A stretch of DNA of 64,000 bases, taken from the NCBI GenBank assembly GCA_948567375.1, contig OX419760.1, positions 56,482,001 to 56,546,000 of the forward strand. The letters run 5' to 3'. Position 1 is the first letter of the stretch, and each line of letters begins with the position of its first letter. The translations under genes and the position numbers were made by a program. Source of the stretch: Lunularia cruciata. Taxonomy: Eukaryota; Streptophyta; Marchantiopsida; Lunulariales; Lunulariaceae. Of the stretch, positions 36,181-50,395 are shown piece after piece. Below the pieces are notes generated by a model. The model was not told where the DNA came from and searched no databases. It saw only the letters and a list, made by a program, of their open reading frames with translations.

Positions 36181-37050
36181 ATTTTTAAGTGACTTATGGG
36201 TCCTAATTTTGGAGGGAATGATTACACATCCTCTTGGATGTGTGGCAAGTGGAGCAATAATATAGGTCTACAAGTATAGGGATATGCAACAAGATCTCAT
36301 CTTTGTTCCTCCAACCTTGGAGTTATATCAAGTTATGAATATGTCATTAGACATGTTTTTCTCAGTTCTGATGTGTGCAAGGTAGGTTTTAACATACCAT
36401 GATGAATTCAACAATCATAGAAATAAAATAGTGAGTGAGGAAAACTCATAGTAAAATAAAGTTTAAACAAGAGAATTTACAATACATATTCCATTAAATT
36501 CTAATAAGTTGATCTGCTACTAGTGTTTTTGTCTTTAGTTTGGTTTAGGAAAATATTAGTATGTGAATCAAATCTCAAATTCAGAAATGTTTTTACATAT
36601 TTGTCCAATCTTCCACTACTTTGAAAAATAAAATTTTGTAAGATATGAGTGACTTTTGTTAACTTTTGTTAACCTTATGGTTTCCATGACTTCTTGCAAA
36701 CATTGGCTCACTTCCTGGCTTAATATTTCCAGGGGAGGTGGTTTGACATTTATGAGAGAGCAGCCATTCTACTGAAATTCTTACTTCTCCCATCTGTTCC
36801 GAAAAATAGAATGTTGAGGTATCTCATTAATTTAAAATCACTTTAGTTCTGCTCTCACTGTAGAAATATCACAAAATACAGAATATATTAGATAACTTAC
36901 TTCTGAAATTCTTATTCAAAAAGAAAAATTGGCTCCTTTTGGTGCCAAATTGGCTCCAATTGGTGCAGACCGTGGAAGTATAGGTTTGGGTCTAGCCCAT
37001 CCATCTTTTGACCAGATTCATGGGACCCAATTCTGACAGTTAATACACCA

Positions 37051-40000
37051 AGTTCTGCTTTGCTTCGCTTTGTTCGATTATACCCTTACAGGTGTAACTT
37101 AAACCCCATAAGCGGGGGTGTCACCATCTCTTTAAAACGGGATTATGGAGAAACTGATGGCTTCGAGTTAGTATCAGCACAACGCTATTTGAACAAGGCC
37201 AATAGGCAAAACATAGAGAGAAATCATATCCTGCAGAGTAAACAAATCTTCACTCCAAAAGTTGTTGATCTATAAAAGTTGTGGACAACTTCTCCACGTC
37301 CTCCAAGTTATTTGACCAAACCTGTACCAATTCTATACCAATATAATTATACCACACCATATCTTGTTCTAGTTTGGATACTTCCCAAACAACACTTAGA
37401 ACTAAAAAGGCTCAAAAGCTGTATTATGGTGGTAGTTGGTAGGTGCTAGATCGGCAGCAAAACCAGATTTCCACGAGGCTCAGCCGTAAGAGCATATCAG
37501 CACTCGTTTCTTTATAAGAAGGTAGTAACGAGTAAATGGCTAGATACACCGACTTATGTATTCTATGCCCATGGTCCCTAGATACCCAGGTCCACCGTCT
37601 CTAACTCTGTGCAGCCATTGCAGCAAATGGAATTGAAAATGGAGGGGTACCCACTAGATTCACTCAAAAGACACCTATGCACGCTCATACCATATCTATG
37701 TCAGTTGAGGTGGGGACATAAGAGGATAAGCGTTGGAAAAGACGTTTGGGAAGGCCCATGCATGCTGCCCAACACTAGTCTATATTCTAGAAAGTAATCA
37801 CAAACTCCTCTGCTTTTTGCGCATACATGCATGTGTTGCAATGTGGAAATAGGACAATCGGCCCGATTACCTCTATCTTCATCCAAAAGACACGGACGTC
37901 TATTCAGACGAAGGACATCTACATCTTTCAAGCATATGTTGTTTAGATGCTGAGCGATCTAGACAACTTACAGCGTGGTGGCATGTGGTAATGTCTGTCA
38001 GTGTTGACAAAAGGATGAGTCCAACATTTGCTTTACATCAACCACCTGACTGTTGTTTTCATCCAGAGCAGATAAGGTCAGTTTTCTGAACAGCCATGTA
38101 CAAGTACATTCCACCATTGCGTCGTAGTCTCTTGAAGCTTGACACTTGTACGAAGTCCAGACGACGCAAATTATAAAGTATTGAACGACGAGTCCACCAT
38201 GAGCTTGGACTCCCATGTACACGTACGTTCCACCATTGTTGTGTTACTTGGGCTGTAGCCACTTGAAGCTTGACACTTGTACGAAGTTCAGACGACGCAA
38301 TTTATCAAGCACTGAATGCCGAGTCTACTATGTGCTTGCTTGGACTCCTTAGTACTGTAGGTACGGTGCTGTGGCGACGGGTGCTTTTTGAGAATTCTTA
38401 CTCCTCGGCCGATGTTTCACATACTTATCGTTCCATTTGACTATGGTGTTCATTGTTGGGGATATTGAAACGTTTGTTTGTTTCTCGTTTTAAAATAGTG
38501 CGTTTTTAAATGCATTCTAAAATATCATGATTTTTCGTGAAATTTCTTTTTTTTATTGTTCGTGAAATATCACATTTTGATTTGTACAGATGATATTCAT
38601 ATTTGACAACAAGAAACAATCAAGAAACAATGGAACAAGAAACAATGGAAAACGCTGATTAGAAAAAAGCCACTCAGACCCTAAACTTCCTTGTCTGCTG
38701 GGACAGTGGGACTATACAGGTGACAGATTGCGCTCACCAAGAAGAAAGAAAAACGTTTTGTAAAACAATACAAAATATTTTTAAATACTCTATTATTTGC
38801 AGAAGTAAAAAAAACGTTTCCATAGTCAGGATATCTGGAGGTGATCTTCCAGAGGACAACTATATGCCAAGGGAGATCATGAAGCTCAGCAGCAGACTTC
38901 TTGTCCTGAAACTCTTCAAGACAGTTCGCTAGTGTTTTCTTTCTTTCCCGAATTTTGTTTCTATTAACAAACGAAGTGCATCTGAATTGGATCAAGAACA
39001 CATGTGTACGTAACATTAGTGGTCTCGGTGTTCAGGAGTGCCACCTGTGGAGGAGTATGCGTTCAAGTTTTTGTTCACTTCCTGAATAAGACCAGTTGAA
39101 ATCAACACTCAAAACCGTATTTTGACACCGACGAAAGCACTTCCAGATAGAAGTGAATCCTGGTTAATAAATATCCATCTTGAAAGCTTTCTAGCTATCT
39201 TTGTCCACTGTCAACTTTGCACTGAGACAGATGATGTCCACCGCTTTGTTATGATTAGTATTAAGGTTTGCTTCTCGTGCAGCTGTTGTAGTCAACTTAC
39301 ACAAGGTAATGGCAAAGTTGCTTTCCAGGAGATGACATCGAAGTTATAAACAAAATGACTTCAACGTCACAAAGATCGATGATCAAGATTCCTGGAGTCA
39401 TCCGAGGCACTTGCTTGTCCTTGTAGGTTCGTGTATGCTTGTTCAGATTATGACTCCGTCAGTGGAGGTTAAATCTGTGAACTGTCCTCTAAGGATCTGG
39501 TGCATCTGGATAGGAAATTATATCAAACGATGTTGCTGTAATTGTCCTCTTTCCGCAAGATTGTAGGTGACTAGAATAAAATACCAACCATATTTTCTCA
39601 GCACAATCAAGCGTCTTTTCAGCATGAAAAGTTTTGAACCACATACATTTTTGGACGTGCAAAAGACTGCTTTCAAACTTACACCAGCTTTACTAACGAA
39701 GGCATCGCCCGTAACATACACAAATACCGACAGCTCGTCATGAGCTACATAGCTAGACCTCGATGTTTTACCAGAACACCTTCTTGTTAAACTTTAAACG
39801 ACATATAACCTTAAAACATCTCCAGTTGAAATGACACAGGATCTTTCGTGATCGCAAACCATTAAACAATTGTCTGCCAAAGACCCATGCGTAGGAGCAA
39901 GGTATTAGCACTACCTATTATGGAGATCCACCAGGATGAGTTACCAAATGTAAAGGTACGAACCAGTTGCACTTGCTGTTCAACTTCATGGAGCTCTCAA

Positions 40001-40370
40001 TCTTCTCTTGGTCATTGACAGGACCAAGCGAGGAGTGAAAACTGTCCCCTAATTTTAACCGGTGTTTCTGCATCAATTTGAATCCAACATTCGCGATCAC
40101 ATCACAGTATCCAGCCTTTTGACTACTAGAATACAGAAAGAATGAGAAGAGAAAGCATTCTTCCGAAGAATACCGTAGACAATCTCGCAAGTGGTGCCTG
40201 CCACAGCCTTTGGACCATGTATCCACGCTGTCGACAAATTGGGGTAGAGGGGAACCTATCCTGATCGCTAACTATACTTTTCCAACAAACTAACCTCACT
40301 TCAATCCGAACGAGTAATCAAGTTCTCTAGCTAAAACCTACAGCTAATACAAAACAGCTTCTGCATGCCC
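37051..40370. other. Balanced-composition intergenic DNA, no gene established
   Basis: Composition returns to the genic level. Several 60-110-codon frames occur but lack ATG starts, splice support or family resemblance. The tandem duplication near 38,091-38,350 lies here. The 3' region of the gene at 40,371-41,967 would fall at the right end. Confidence 0.35.
38091..38350. repeat. Tandem duplication, about 120-130 bp unit
   Basis: Two diverged copies share CTTGAAGCTTGACACTTGTA (38,131 and 38,261), a GACGACGCAA motif and a TTGGACTCC end. Small indels make the period vary between 120 and 130. Confidence 0.85.
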
Positions 40371-41967
40371 CTAGATAGTCTGCCCGCTGGAGTTGGTAGA
40401 CTCTACGTGTCCCGACCCCATCACATCGGTTTGCTCTCTAGAACCGGAAGTCTTTGGACTGATCAAGCCTCCTTCCCAACCCTCAATGGAAACTCCTTCT
40501 CTTGATGGAGTTTCACTACCTACAGCTCCCTCGCTCCATGTAGAACGTCCCCATGCCCCATCAGCTGACTCCCTATCCGCCATGACCCTTTGCCTGGATA
40601 TTCTCGGTACTGATTCTTGATCTTCATCACTACCCTCTTGATGTAGGTTGGTACGCGCACTGCTCTCTTTGGCAGTAGGAATTTTGTTCTTGTTGTCTGT
40701 GGTCCATCGTCGTCGACGAAATGATGTGGTAAACCTAGGATCCACAGATTGGTGTGCATCGGCTATTCGCATGTCTGCAAATATTGGTTCGCAGGTTTCT
40801 CTCGCATGCTTGGAGCACGTGTCTTTAGAAGCTGCTACACATGCCCTCATTTCATCCTCCTCACAACGCTCCCGTCCTCCCTCCTCTATCCGGGAAACAT
40901 TTAGGAAAACAAGCATATGTTTCCACCAGGGTATTTTGCATGCATTAGTTGCACTTATTGAGCAACCCATTCTGGCACCCATCTGTGACGACGTTGGACG
41001 TTGGCCCTGCACGAACGGTCAGTTTCTCTCCAGACACACACAAATAACGATAATCGTCTGTATACCCGTAAAGCTTCAGGTCTTCCGTGTAAAAACTTTC
41101 AGCAGTAAAGAAGAAAATATAAAACCGTCATAATTTCTAACTTATCCACATTGTCACCTCTACTATATTGGGAAATGAGAATTGCTCTACAATATGTCCA
41201 ATGGTGTGTGGATCCCTGTTCTTCGAACGGGGATCCACACCCACGGATGACAGACTCAGACTCGAGTAAGGAAACATGCGTTGTAGCCCCAGAGCAACTG
41301 ATTATGAACGCGAATAGCATAACAACATCACTAACGATGAGTAGCATGGCAACGCAACTAACGAGCCATTTCTTAACAACGCCATGCTCAACAGCAGCAA
41401 AGCAGAGATCCGTATCATCATCGGTCACTCCAAGCGGTAAACTGAAACGAATTGAAAATTGGTGGTGGACGCAACTCCTGAACTATGTTATGCTGAACAG
41501 AAGCAAGCTAGAGTTCCGTATTGCCATCACACACTAGAAGTGGTAAAATGGAAAGGAGTTGAAAATTAGTGGTGGGGCCTGACGGAAAGAAGGAAATGTA
41601 GAAGAAGCGATAATGTATATCTCAGCGTGCACTACGAAAGCATGAGTCCTGAAAACACCAGAAACAGCTCAACTATCTTCACTCGTACATGTGGGATTCA
41701 TGATGATTCAAGTCATACCATGCCTCAGTTTCTCATAGATCTTGAAAAAAATATATGTACCTCACATTGACCGGCGATTTTGTCCTCACTGCTCAGCCAC
41801 GCTTGTCTCCAACTGACTTCATCTTTGAATGCCAAAACCCATTTGCCTGCGGAAGGTTCATCTTCCCCACCTGCCGGCACTGGTATCCTCAACGGTGGAA
41901 TGACAGAGTCGAAAGCGACCGTTGTCGCTGCGGGTGAAAGATCACCAAATCCAGGTAACTGTGGCAT
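40371..41967 (-). CDS. Two-exon protein of unknown function with four cysteines spaced every eight residues
   Basis: Exon 41967-41761 (69 codons, ATG at 41967, ends GAG|GTACAT) joins in phase 0 to exon 41006-40371 (acceptor GTGCAG), giving 280 residues. I do not recognise the family. Exon 1 encodes a Pro-rich start, then GKWVLAFKDEVSWRQAWLSS. Exon 2 contains IPWWKHMLVFLN and then CEEDEMRACVAASKDTC and CSKHARETC, four Cys with exactly seven residues between each. This is followed by a Ser, Arg and Glu rich, probably disordered tail. There is no convincing transmembrane helix. An acceptor just upstream of exon 1 (TTTGCAG, ending near 41,979) suggests a non-coding first exon further right. Alternative: part of the 755-bp intron is coding, since a frame at 41,428-41,099 exists there. 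The plus strand also has a long overlapping frame that I regard as a shadow. Confidence 0.45.
41206..41240. repeat. Short near-perfect hairpin
   Basis: A 16-base arm, three-base loop TTC and 16-base arm; arms begin GTGTGGATCCC and pair completely except for one T-G wobble. It lies in the large intron of the unknown gene. The flanks are not U-rich enough to call a terminator. Confidence 0.85.
41383..41577. repeat. Diverged tandem duplication, about 106-bp unit
   Basis: Copies starting ATGCTCAACAGCAGCAAAGC (41,383) and ATGCTGAACAGAAGCAAGC (41,489) both end GAAAATTGGTGGTGG-like. The left copy is part of a longer open frame on the minus strand; the right copy has lost it. Confidence 0.75.
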
Positions 41968-44190
41968 GATGCCGCCTGTTCTGCAAATTCACCAATCCAC
42001 AGGAGAAAAAGTGAGAACGAAAGATACCACTACCAGTATTTCCAATTGGAACAGTAGCAGCCGACAACTTACAAGAAGCGCAAAGACTTTCTCTGTACAG
42101 TCTCAAGGGTAACGCAGGAGCGTCACCCTGTAACCTTCACGGTGAAACTCAGGCAATGGAACCTGAACTTTCTTAACAAACTCACCTGCTTGAGATTCGG
42201 AACAGAGAGGGAAGGGCAGAACGAGCAGAAGAGGAAGTTCGGTAGGAACGTAAATCACCGCGCACACCGTTATTTTGTTGCTAGGAATTCAGTTCTCGTC
42301 ATCCACAAGGTCGCAAGGTGCCTCAATTCGCTGTAGCAGTGGGCACTGGCACCACGAACTTCACTCTGCCATCTGTTTCCGTCTTGGGCAGCATACTTAG
42401 TTTGGGAGTTGCCTCGCTAAATGAAGAGCAAACGCAGAGACACCCTGATCGACATGGACAAGAAGTGATAGACCATCCCCTACAACCAGAAACTTACTTC
42501 AACTGGCGCTCCCTATAGCGTCCTGGCTCAACGGGGTTCTAGACGCAAACAATTACAGCAATGAATTAGATTATAACATGTGGGGATTGTGGGGATTGTG
42601 GGGATTGAACACTCGATTCTTGATCTCATTCAGGTTGATTTTCCCTGTTCCTCTTTGTTGTCGTGGTTTCAGCGTACAATTTGAGGACCCTTCCGTCATC
42701 TTCATGTTTCCATGGCTCCGCTCTCCTCTGACAAAGTACTTGTTGGATGACCACAATGTGTATTCATGTCCACAATAACATCATGTATCGTGTCTGAATC
42801 TTCAGACACCACTTTTGTGAGTTCCGAACCCAATTAGGGTTTCAGTTTACAGACAGTCATTTGACAAGTGGATTGAATGGACGTGCGAATAAACTAAGAC
42901 AAAAGGACTGAGTGGACGTTCGAAGCAACCTAATGGTGCGGCCTCTACTGCAGAGAGAAGGAAATTTGGCGAGTAAAAGATGTGCTTTGTTCGTCTACTG
43001 ATTTGCCTTCGGGACAGTTCTGAGGTAGAGCTAGAGTGCATTCTCAGACTTAGTATTTAGCGCTCCCATGTACGTATTTACACAATGCGAACTACACAGG
43101 GGAAGAGTCAACTGAAAGGAAGTAGAGCATGTGTACAGTGCACGTCTTTGCTACTTTTATCGGGTGTGATCAGATGTGAAATTTTAGTTCTCGACTTTGG
43201 AAACATATTTCGGTCTAATGTTCTCTTGGAGGAAGACTAGATTTACATGACTGCAATCCATTATTGAATTCACTTTAGTTGAATCGTATTAGTGGAAAAC
43301 TATTCAGGTCGGTTTAACTCGGAGATTCAAATAGTTAGCTACCCAGACGAGTGGTAATACTACCGTGACTAATGACCTTCAGTAATTCCTTCTGAATTAC
43401 AGTCCAGACGGAAACTCGGGCTTTGTTTATTTGCTCTGTTGATCACGTTCATAAGCTCCGTGAATCACTCAGTGACTTGCTTCGTGTTCCCCAGTGCTGC
43501 CATTGGATTGATTGGGTAACGCCACAACAAGGACCTTCCGATCAGTTCCTTGATTAGTTCATTAAACTATTTCTTCATGGAAAAGGAATTTGCTTCAGAA
43601 TCAACATAAGTTGAATATGCAAATGCACCGGGACGTAACGACTCTCTTTGGAACCTGGTCCACTACCGATATTTGAACCAATTGATACGGCACATGATTT
43701 CCCGTCCCAGTTATATCCACAAGATTTTGAGGCACTCAGATATTTCCAAGAAACAAATCTCACATAATGGATTAAGTAGCAGAAGCAAGTTTCCTTCAGA
43801 TCGTTTGTTGTGACAGGATGACGTTGAACCAAAACTCTCAGTTCGATGAGGAAAACTCGGCCACAAATGGAAACATCTCAGCAATAGCCGAGGCACAACT
43901 TTCTAACCAACAGAATAAACTCTAGTCGAACATATTTACTGACTGACTATCCCTGTCCAAGTGTGAGGGGGCGGGGCAGGTAACACCTATTTTGGCTAGT
44001 CCTCCAGATAAAAGCTACCGGTGATAGCCTCAAGGCGTACTCACTTACAGATTTCAATCTGATCGCGAATGCATGAGACTAGATATATTCCAATTCTTTG
44101 GTACAGTTCTACGATAGCATGCTGTTGCCAGCGACAATTGACAGCACACATGAATACGAATTTAATTACACCCTGCCTAAAATTTGTACA
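41968..44190. other. Intergenic DNA with three copies of a 9-bp unit
   Basis: TGGGGATTG occurs three times in a row at 42,581-42,607. A short minus-strand frame beginning with ATG (MLPKTETDGR, start near 42,394) stops after 24 codons and could be an upstream leader frame of the unknown gene. Otherwise nothing recognised. Confidence 0.3.
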
Positions 44191-48089
<3,899 letters not shown>

Positions 48090-48614
48090 TTCATCCGCAA
48101 GAGAGTGGCATCCAGTCGTCACCAGGGAGATTATGGACAATTCTAGTCCGGGAAATCAGAAGCAATGATACAGCTCAGCTCCAGAGGCAGCGAAACAGTT
48201 GATTCAATTCTCTGAGAAATTTGGTACCATCTGCTTGATCGGTATACTTCAAATAAAGCTCGCAACTACAGCTACTTTCCCTCCTTCTACAGACCCCAGC
48301 ACCCGTCAACGTTCAATGCCCTGAAAGAAAAAGCTTTTCAGCTTTCATCTACACCTCCACACTGAACTTCCGTTCAAATCAAATCCTACAGAACGCACTC
48401 CATCGCCATACTCTCCAGAATCCACACACATCCATCTGCACTCGCCTAACTCACGTCCTACAGCACAACAGAACAAATGCATATCACATCATAAATCCTG
48501 CGATCCCCACCATAAGATAATCTCGTTGAAGCCGGGAACCTGGCATAGCCTTCGCTCCTTCTCCGGGCAGATTCCAACAAAATGTCAAGTTGATCAGTAC
48601 ACAGAAGCTAGCGA

Positions 48615-48830
48615 ATGTTGCGCAATCTTCCGGGGCCTCTTATCTCTTCAACGGTACTCCACTCACTCTTCCACCTTCTCCTCCTCGTCGTAAAGCAATT
48701 CTCCCGGCCTGTACGCAGGGTTTTTGAAATGCCTGTGAACAGACTCGCGTCGTCAGGATATTTGAAGGAGGACGAAGAGACAGAGACTCTTCTCTCCTTG
48801 TCTGAACCTAAGTATAACAAGTCCGTTTGA
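48615..48830 (+). CDS. Small open frame, 71 residues, doubtful
   Basis: The frame starts at an ATG 526 bp upstream of the divergent HIT4-like start and ends at TGA (48,828-48,830). A Leu-rich stretch (STVLHSLFHLLLLVVKQF, residues 11-28) could be a membrane segment; the second half is acidic (YLKEDEETETLLSLSEP). The opposite strand is also open (ATG at 48,880, 90 codons), so one or both may be chance. No family recognised. Confidence 0.2.
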   Translation: MLRNLPGPLISSTVLHSLFHLLLLVVKQFSRPVRRVFEMPVNRLASSGYLKEDEETETLLSLSEPKYNKSV

Positions 48831-48959
48831 TTCCGCGTTCCCGTTATGCTATAGTATCTTAAGTCTTCTGCTCTCTGCATCCGACACGTACTTGACTAAC
48901 TTAGGTCAAGGTCTGCAAGGATGCGTTAACCTGAATCCCGTAAACCGTAAATATAAGAT

Positions 48960-49031
48960 TTCCATGCTATGCATGGACTAGAGTGCCCATGCTATGCTAT
49001 GCTATGCCCATGCCATGCATGGACTAGAGTG
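48960..49031. repeat. ATGCTATGC-rich direct repeat
   Basis: ATGCATGGACTAGAGTG occurs at about 48,968 and 49,015, separated by a run of GCTAT units. It marks the transition from genic to AT-rich DNA. Confidence 0.75.
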
Positions 49032-49569
49032 TCTTACGGATCTCGACGATCTTTTGGACTGAAAATTTTGGATTCAATATTACTTAGCCTTCTTATACAG
49101 ATATTTGTAGAAACATTATTTGGATTCTAACGTAATTAAAGATATATAATTTGATACCTTACATTTTTAACAACGGAATTATATCGAATTTCAGAATATT
49201 TAAGTTACATTATTCTAATGAATATTTATTATAAAAATGGTATTGAAAATCATGAAAAATAAATAATATATATTGAAAATATGTATGTTGATTAGATAAT
49301 GAAATATCTTCTAGGATATTTATATGTTAAGTTGAATGAAAATGAATTAATGATGATTTCAAACACATCTTATTTCAATTTGATTTTACGATTCATATAC
49401 TTAACTTCTGGTTGAAAAGAAAAACGCAAATCATCGCCTCTCTAAACTTATGATATGGCATATAAGCGAAAAAAAGAAGTTAAAGACTTTATTCTATATT
49501 TTAAGAGATGATTTGACTAGTCAAAAACTTTGTCTCAAAGTTTTTATATAGTTACTTTATTGATCATCT

Positions 49570-50395
49570 CTAAGTCCTCAGCCTCAGCACCTAGGAGGTG
49601 TGCTTGTCCGTCGACGGATTTGTCGTAGAGCCGTGTGCGGCGATCGATGAGGTCTAAATCCGTCACTGCGGACGAATCCAGGAACTGCGGTTCAAAGGTT
49701 CAGGTTGGAACAATCCAGGAACAGGTTCAAGGATGCTCCTCATGACCTCTTGTACTGTCTTGTCTCCAGGTGATGGTATGCCCAGGGAACGGAGCTTGCC
49801 GTCGGCTTTAGGAATGGATTCTCTTCGTGACGGACGGAATTTACATGATTCGTCTTTTAGTTGACGGACGACCTTCTCAACATAGGCTTGGGAGAATCCG
49901 TCAAGAGTTTTCTTTATCCGCATCAGGTTTCATATTGTCTGATTTCAATTTCTTTAGCTCGTAAGCTAGTCTAAATATCTGGGGGTATAGTAGTTGCTAG
50001 TTTCCGAAGGACCGAGAGGTGGGAAATGGCTTTACGATTTCCGGTTTAATGCATTTTATGGATTAAACTTTGCTTCCAACTCTTCATTCTTAGTTAATAT
50101 TGTCAATTAGATGATATTGACTCAAAATCTAATTTTAGTTAAGACTAACTAAAGATCGCTAGCATCAAAAGACTCACCCGTAACCAAATTGCTAAAGACA
50201 AAGGTAAGTTTCTAACAAGCCTAGTCTCTAAGAGCAATCTGACCAAATAATACCAAGACAAGGAATCCAAAAACAAGCCTATACTAATAAGCATGATATC
50301 GGTACTAATGGGGGTTAGCCCCGTTTTACCTCTTTTGTCTCTCCCTTGTAGGGCTCCCTGGTATGGGTCTTCCCATCCTTCATGTGTTTACGTGG
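49570..50395 (-). pseudogene. Organelle-derived group II intron maturase fragment
   Basis: An ATG-started frame (49,923-49,663) reads [20 protein letters not shown] then [20 protein letters not shown] and [14 protein letters not shown]. This is the RT-0 to RT-2 part of group II intron-encoded maturases as found in plant mitochondria. It then diverges and stops, so the rest of the enzyme is absent. Flanking sequence is richer in GC and less TE-like than its surroundings, with a GAGCCGTGTGCGG motif (49,628-49,640) similar to intron structural elements. The block is most simply a nuclear copy of mitochondrial DNA. Its edges are uncertain. Confidence 0.65.

Larger units (their letters stand above)
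34971..37050. other. AT-rich block with small local repeats
   Basis: No coding sequence recognised. It contains an inverted repeat at 35,367-35,503 and a roughly 90-bp tandem duplication at about 35,997-36,180, listed separately. AT-richness ends near 36,900. Confidence 0.4.

Noticed and set aside
39918-40226. Minus-strand 102-codon frame downstream of the unknown gene
   Set aside because: No ATG start and no domain; probably 3' UTR or intergenic.
40648-41133. Plus-strand 161-codon open frame
   Set aside because: It overlaps the minus-strand exon, starts at a non-ATG-supported position, and lacks splice or family support. The minus frame has a good acceptor and joins in phase with an upstream exon.
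42318-42518. Plus-strand 66-codon frame
   Set aside because: Begins at GTG and has no family resemblance; the region more likely holds a non-coding exon of the minus-strand gene.
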